Shown one piece after another: positions 6,012-9,598 of a stretch of DNA of 9,598 nt. Under the pieces are notes generated by a model. It saw only the letters and a program-made list of their open reading frames with translations. It made no database searches and was not told the origin of the DNA. A program made the position numbers and the translations under genes. How positions within the stretch are numbered: position 1 is the stretch's first letter; every line of letters begins with the position of its first letter. Source of the DNA: Xanthobacteraceae bacterium (GTDB taxonomy: Bacteria; Pseudomonadota; Alphaproteobacteria; Rhizobiales; Xanthobacteraceae); assembly GCA_030648135.1 (NCBI GenBank), contig JAUSIF010000170.1, positions 1 to 9,598 of the forward strand. The letters run 5' to 3'.

Positions 6012-8144
6012 ATGCGTCGCGAGCCTGCGTCCGTTGCGGACGCCGTCATTCCGATGGAGCCGATCGAAGGGCAACTCGACTTCTCCGCGCTCGCCCGCGC
6101 GGTATGGCGCCGGAAACGCTGGGTCATCATCCCCACGCTGTTCGTCGCCGTCGCGAGCGTCGTCGCGGTCAATGTGGTGACCCCGCGTTACCGCTCCGAG
6201 ACGCGCATCATCATCGAGAATCGCGAAACCGTCTATAACCGTCCCGAGGGAGATCGCAATGTCGAGCGCGATCGCCCGCTGCTCGACCCCGAGGCGGTGC
6301 AGAGCCAGGTGCAGCTCGCCCAGTCGCGCGATCTGGCGCGCAAGGTCGTACGCGACCTGAAGCTCGCGGAGCGGCCGGAATTCAACCCGGAAGCCGACGG
6401 CTCGTTGCTCGGCCAGGTGCTGAGCCTGATCGGGCTCGCGCGCGATCCCTCGCGCATGACCATCGAGGAGCGGGTGCTGGAGCGCTATTACGACCGGCTC
6501 TCGGTCTATCAGCTCGAAAAGTCGCGGCTGTTCGCGATCGATTTCCAGTCCAAGGACCCCGACCTCGCCGCCGGCGTCGCCAATGCGGTCGCCGAAGGCT
6601 ATCTCGGGGTTCAGCAGACGGCCAAGCAAGAAGCGATGCGCCAGGCGATCCAGTGGCTCGCGGGCGAGATCGAGCGGCTGCGCGGCAAGGTCGCCGAAGC
6701 CGAGGCGCGGGTCGAGGAATTCCGCGGCAAATCGAACCTCTATGTCGGCAACAACAACAATTCGCTGAGCTCGCAGCAGCTGGGCGAGCTGAATTCCCAG
6801 CTCGTGATTGCCCGCTCGCAGAAGGCGGAGGCCGAATCGAAGGCCCGTTCGATCCGTGAAATGCTGCGCACGGGAAAACCGATCGAGGCCTCCGACATCC
6901 TGAATTCGGAATTGATCCGCCGCCTGAACGAGCAGCGCGTGACGCTGCGCGCGCAGCTGGCCGAGCAGTCCTCGACGCTGCTCTCCCAGCATCCCCGCAT
7001 CAAGGAGCTGAGGGCACAGATCGGCGATCTGGAAGAGCAAACCCGCACCGAAGCCGAGAAGCTCGTGCGCAGCTTCGAGAACGACGCCCGCATCACCGGC
7101 GCGCGGGTGGAGACGCTGGTGGTGAGCCTCGACCAGATGAAGCGGCAGGCTTCCTCGCTCGGCGAACAGGACGTGCAGTTGCGCGCGCTCGAGCGCGAAG
7201 CCAAGGCCCAGCGCGATCTGTTGGAATCTTATCTATCGCGCTATCGCGACGCGACCGCGCGCGAGACCCCCGACGCGGTGCAGCCGGACGCGCGCATCGT
7301 GTCGCGGGCGGTGGCGGCCTCGACCCCCTATTTTCCAAAGAAGATCCCGATCGTGCTCTTGGCGACGCTGGCGACGTTCATGTTCGCGGTCACCTTCATC
7401 GCCATGGGCGAATTGCTCAAGGGCGATCCTGGCGCCGAGGCGGACATGCTCGCGCGCGTAAGGCCGGGCCCGATCGCGCCGCCAGCGCGCGCTTCCCGGA
7501 TCGGCGCCGCGAGAGCAACAGAAACGTTCGCCAAGGCGAGGGAGCGGCTGCCGGACGCGCTCGCCGACCATGTGCGCGGCCTCGGCCGCGGCATCGTCGT
7601 GGTCGGACGCGTGGGCAGCGACGAGCCTTCGCCGCATGTGGCGGTCGAGCTAGCCCGTGAGCTCGCCGCGCAGGGAGCGCGCGTGCTGTTTCTCGATCTC
7701 GACGTGGCGGCGGCGCCCGCGGCCGGGCTCATATCCGATCCACGCGCGCCGGGCCTCGCCGATCTTCTGTCCGGCGTCGCCAACTTCGGCGAGGTGATCC
7801 ATCGCGACCGGGCCTCGCGCATCCACGTCATCGCGGTCGGCCGCGGCGTGCGCGACAGCGCAGCGCTGCTTTCCGCCGAGAAGCTTTCGATCGTGCTGGG
7901 CGCCTTGTCGCAGACCTATGATCACGTGATCGTGGCGGCACCCGCGCTCGGGCATCTTGCCGGCGAGGAGCGGCTCGCGCGCTTCGCCTGCGCGGTGGTG
8001 CTGGTGGTAGCCGAAGGCGGAGAGGGTACCGGGGCGGCCGCCTCCGATGCGCTCGCCGCCAAGGGTTTTGCCAATGTGATGGTGGTCGCGGCCGGTCCGG
8101 ATGCGGCGCCGCCCGGTACCTCGCCCGACCGCGCCGCCGCCTGA
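6012..8144 (+). CDS. Wzz/ExoP-type polysaccharide co-polymerase with a degenerate BY-kinase-like C-terminal domain
   Basis: This inner-membrane protein is predicted to control chain length and export of an exopolysaccharide or capsule. The 710 residues show the expected order: a cytoplasmic N-terminus, TM1 at about 37-56, the Wzz motif TPRYRSETRIIIEN (57-70), and a long periplasmic part rich in coiled coil (205-240, 255-285, 300-360). The GNVR-type LEREAKAQRDLLESYLSRYRD (393-413, last helix) follows, then a Pro-containing STPYFPKKIP, TM2 at about 445-465, and a cytoplasmic nucleotide-binding-like domain (525-695). In that domain the Walker A position reads GRVGSDEPSPH (no GKS/T), Walker A' keeps VLFLDLD (558-564), and Walker B reads VIVAAP without the Asp. 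There is no C-terminal tyrosine cluster. I chose the ATG at 6012 (GGAG at 6000-6003) over a TTG at 5994. The gene is followed by a deacetylase on the same strand. Family is firm; kinase activity is doubtful. Confidence 0.93.
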   Translation: MRREPASVADAVIPMEPIEGQLDFSALARAVWRRKRWVIIPTLFVAVASVVAVNVVTPRYRSETRIIIENRETVYNRPEGDRNVERDRPLLDPEAVQSQVQLAQSRDLARKVVRDLKLAERPEFNPEADGSLLGQVLSLIGLARDPSRMTIEERVLERYYDRLSVYQLEKSRLFAIDFQSKDPDLAAGVANAVAEGYLGVQQTAKQEAMRQAIQWLAGEIERLRGKVAEAEARVEEFRGKSNLYVGNNNNSLSSQQLGELNSQLVIARSQKAEAESKARSIREMLRTGKPIEASDILNSELIRRLNEQRVTLRAQLAEQSSTLLSQHPRIKELRAQIGDLEEQTRTEAEKLVRSFENDARITGARVETLVVSLDQMKRQASSLGEQDVQLRALEREAKAQRDLLESYLSRYRDATARETPDAVQPDARIVSRAVAASTPYFPKKIPIVLLATLATFMFAVTFIAMGELLKGDPGAEADMLARVRPGPIAPPARASRIGAARATETFAKARERLPDALADHVRGLGRGIVVVGRVGSDEPSPHVAVELARELAAQGARVLFLDLDVAAAPAAGLISDPRAPGLADLLSGVANFGEVIHRDRASRIHVIAVGRGVRDSAALLSAEKLSIVLGALSQTYDHVIVAAPALGHLAGEERLARFACAVVLVVAEGGEGTGAAASDALAAKGFANVMVVAAGPDAAPPGTSPDRAAA

Positions 8145-8172
8145 CGGCGCGGTGGAAGCGCGGAATCGCTGC

Positions 8173-8210
8173 CGCGAAAAATTCGCGTCTGCTTGCTCCC
8201 GTGCGCGGGA
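8173..8210 (+). other. Two consecutive short stem-loops between the co-polymerase and deacetylase genes
   Basis: The first stem is CGCGAA/TTCGCG (8173-8178 with 8182-8187, AAA loop). The second is TCCCG/CGGGA (8197-8201 with 8206-8210, loop TGCG). They begin 28 bases after the co-polymerase stop. The first has no T-tract after it; the second is followed by ATTAAAC only. They may act as a weak terminator or RNA-processing site in the 169-bp gap (8145-8313), the rest of which shows no clear promoter or gene. Confidence 0.35.
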
Positions 8211-8313
8211 ATTAAACATGGCGGGCTAATCGATTTGCAGGCGGCCAGCAAAGAATCTTCACGATTTGAGTGCTAATAACGGCTGAATCATTCAATGGCC
8301 GAATGGGGCGTCG

Positions 8314-9372
8314 ATGGCCAATTTTCGTTACGCTGCGTATCGTGCCGGCCTGGAGACGCTCTATTTTTCCGGCGCGCACCACGCGCTGCGCCCGGTCTTC
8401 GGCGGGGTGGGAGCGATCTTCACGCTGCACCACGTACGGCCGCCGCGCAACGGGGCGTTCCAGCCCAACCGGATGCTCGAGATCGAGCCCGATTTTCTCG
8501 ACCGGGTCATCCTGCATCTGCTCCGCAACGGCGTCGATCTCGTCAGCATGGACGAAGTGCACCGGCGGCTCACCGAACGGGACTTCAGCCGCCATTTCGT
8601 CGCCTTCACGTTGGACGACGGCTATCGCGACAATCTCGAGCATGCCTGGCCGATCCTGAAGCGGCAGCAGGTGCCGTGCACGCTCTATATCGCCACCAGC
8701 TTTCCCGACCGGCTCGGAGAATTGTGGTGGGTCGCGCTCGAACGGGTGATCGCCAAGACCAACCGTTTGGTCCTGGAGGTCGACGGCGTGTCGCGTTTCA
8801 TCAATTGTGTCGACAGCGCGAGCAAGAGCAAGGCCTTCGCCGAAATCTATTGGTGGCTGCGCGGACTCGAGGACGAAGGCGAGCTCAGGCGCATCATGCG
8901 CGACCTGTGTGCCCGCTACGGGGTCGATGTGAAGGAGCCCTGCCGCGATCTGTGCATGAATTGGTCGGAAATCGCGACCATGGCCGAGGATGCGCTGGTC
9001 ACCATCGGGGCGCACAGCGTCAATCACATAATCCTGCGCAAATGGCCGGCCGATGTGGCGCGGGCCGAGATGAAGCGCAGCGCCGAGGTGATCGAAGCCT
9101 CGCTCGGCCGCCGGCTCGAACATTTCGCCTATCCGTATGGGGATCCCACTTCCGCCGGCCCGCGCGAGTTCGCGCTTGCGGCCGAACTCGGCTTCAAGAC
9201 CGCGGTGACGACGCGGCCCGGCGTGCTATTCCCCCAGCACCGCGAGCATCTGACCGCGCTTCCGCGCATTTCGCTCAATGGCCAGTTCCAGGCGTTGCGT
9301 TATGTGGACGTGCTGATGTCGGGAGTGCCGCTCGCGCTGGTGAACGGCTTTCGCCGCGTCGACGCCGCCTGA
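8314..9372 (+). CDS. Polysaccharide deacetylase family protein (CE4/NodB-like)
   Basis: This is predicted to be a metal-dependent hydrolase that removes N- or O-acetyl groups from a polysaccharide or its lipid-linked precursor. The 352-residue product has the three CE4 motifs: FTLDDG at 98-103 (Asp101 the expected base, Asp102 a metal ligand), HSVNH at 234-238 (metal-binding His234 and His238), and FAYPYGDP at 271-278, where the usual Arg of RxPY is absent. About 130 residues separate motifs 1 and 2, far more than in compact NodB enzymes, and include a helical segment (170-210). I see no signal peptide, so it may act in the cytoplasm or at the membrane face. The ATG at 8314 has only a G-rich GGGG at 8304-8307 upstream. 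It lies 169 bp after the co-polymerase on the same strand and probably belongs to the same cluster. Its substrate is unknown. Confidence 0.92.
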   Translation: MANFRYAAYRAGLETLYFSGAHHALRPVFGGVGAIFTLHHVRPPRNGAFQPNRMLEIEPDFLDRVILHLLRNGVDLVSMDEVHRRLTERDFSRHFVAFTLDDGYRDNLEHAWPILKRQQVPCTLYIATSFPDRLGELWWVALERVIAKTNRLVLEVDGVSRFINCVDSASKSKAFAEIYWWLRGLEDEGELRRIMRDLCARYGVDVKEPCRDLCMNWSEIATMAEDALVTIGAHSVNHIILRKWPADVARAEMKRSAEVIEASLGRRLEHFAYPYGDPTSAGPREFALAAELGFKTAVTTRPGVLFPQHREHLTALPRISLNGQFQALRYVDVLMSGVPLALVNGFRRVDAA

Positions 9373-9375
9373 GCC

Positions 9376-9591
9376 TCACCCTTCCTCGGAATCGGCGCGC
9401 TGCATCCAGCGGATGAGGAGCCCGGCCGGGATCACCCAGATGAGGCCGAGCCCGACGAAGGCCGCGGCCTGTGCCCCCGTCGTCAGGCTCGCGAGCCGCC
9501 CCTGCGCCAGCACCGCAACGATGAGCGGCCAGCCGACGACGAGCCCGACGAGCGCGAACGCGCCGATCAGCTTGCGGGTGCGCTGACGCAT
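9376..9591 (-). CDS. DUF2842 family small membrane protein
   Basis: A 71-residue protein of unknown function belonging to the alphaproteobacterial DUF2842 family. It has a basic N-terminus MRQRTRKLIG, one hydrophobic segment at about 8-29, a second at about 42-60, and the family-typical IRWMQR near the C-terminus (60-65). Two inner-membrane helices are predicted. The ATG at 9591 is preceded by GAGGAAA (9598-9592), a good ribosome site that reaches the window edge. It converges on the deacetylase with only 3 bp between the two stop codons, so it is unlikely to be part of the polysaccharide cluster and its promoter lies outside the window. The assignment rests on the helix pattern and end motif recalled from the family; no role can be stated. 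Confidence 0.85.
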   Translation of the reverse strand: MRQRTRKLIGAFALVGLVVGWPLIVAVLAQGRLASLTTGAQAAAFVGLGLIWVIPAGLLIRWMQRADSEEG

Positions 9592-9598
9592 TTTCCTC

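Noticed and set aside
5955..7040. 361-residue minus-strand open frame opposite the co-polymerase N-terminal half
   Set aside because: It mirrors the codon bias of the Wzz gene and is rich in Leu/Arg/Gln/Asp without domain features. The plus frame has clear Wzz topology.
8211..8313. Dedicated promoter for the deacetylase
   Set aside because: AT-rich words such as TAATAA (8274 region) and TTGCAG occur, but no pair has acceptable spacing and match to a sigma-70-type consensus.
8212..9123. 303-residue minus-strand open frame opposite the deacetylase
   Set aside because: It is antisense to a gene with all three CE4 motifs; no independent evidence.

Overview
The window looks like chromosomal DNA of a GC-rich alphaproteobacterium, probably Hyphomicrobiales (Bradyrhizobium/Xanthobacteraceae-like). 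The basis is the strong G/C bias at third codon positions, a DUF2842 protein at the right edge, a tripartite tricarboxylate transporter with a Bug-type binding protein, and a rhizobial-style exopolysaccharide co-polymerase. This placement is inference from gene content, not from a marker gene. I see no rRNA, tRNA, insertion sequence, phage gene or CRISPR array.

Left half (1-4273, all minus strand): one probable five-gene operon. In transcription order it has two tandem paralogous Gfo/Idh/MocA-family NAD(P)-dependent oxidoreductases (TTG start at 4273; GTG start at 3206, overlapping the first by 4 bases), then the binding protein tctC, the small membrane subunit tctB and the large membrane subunit tctA, which is cut by the window edge. 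It reads as uptake of an organic acid or acidic sugar-like compound plus two dehydrogenase steps; the substrate cannot be read from sequence. A strong 13-bp stem with a GAAA loop lies just after the tctC stop, where it could set the ratio of binding protein to permease.

Right half (4443-9372): a surface-polysaccharide module. A CelD/BcsL-like GNAT acyltransferase (minus) is divergent from a plus-strand pair: a 710-residue Wzz/ExoP-type polysaccharide co-polymerase and a CE4/NodB-like polysaccharide deacetylase. The co-polymerase has a C-terminal domain shaped like a BY-kinase but without a recognisable Walker A lysine, Walker B aspartate or tyrosine tail. The 288-bp divergent intergenic region carries two copies of the palindrome ACGGTTCCGT exactly 21 bp apart, just upstream of the co-polymerase start. 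No glycosyltransferase, polymerase or flippase is in view, so the polysaccharide is unknown. The deacetylase converges on a DUF2842 membrane protein gene with only 3 bp between stop codons.

Nothing here is clearly a new biological system. The points most worth checking are the apparent pseudokinase co-polymerase, the paired palindromes, the intercistronic stem-loop, and the unassigned dehydrogenase/transporter pathway.
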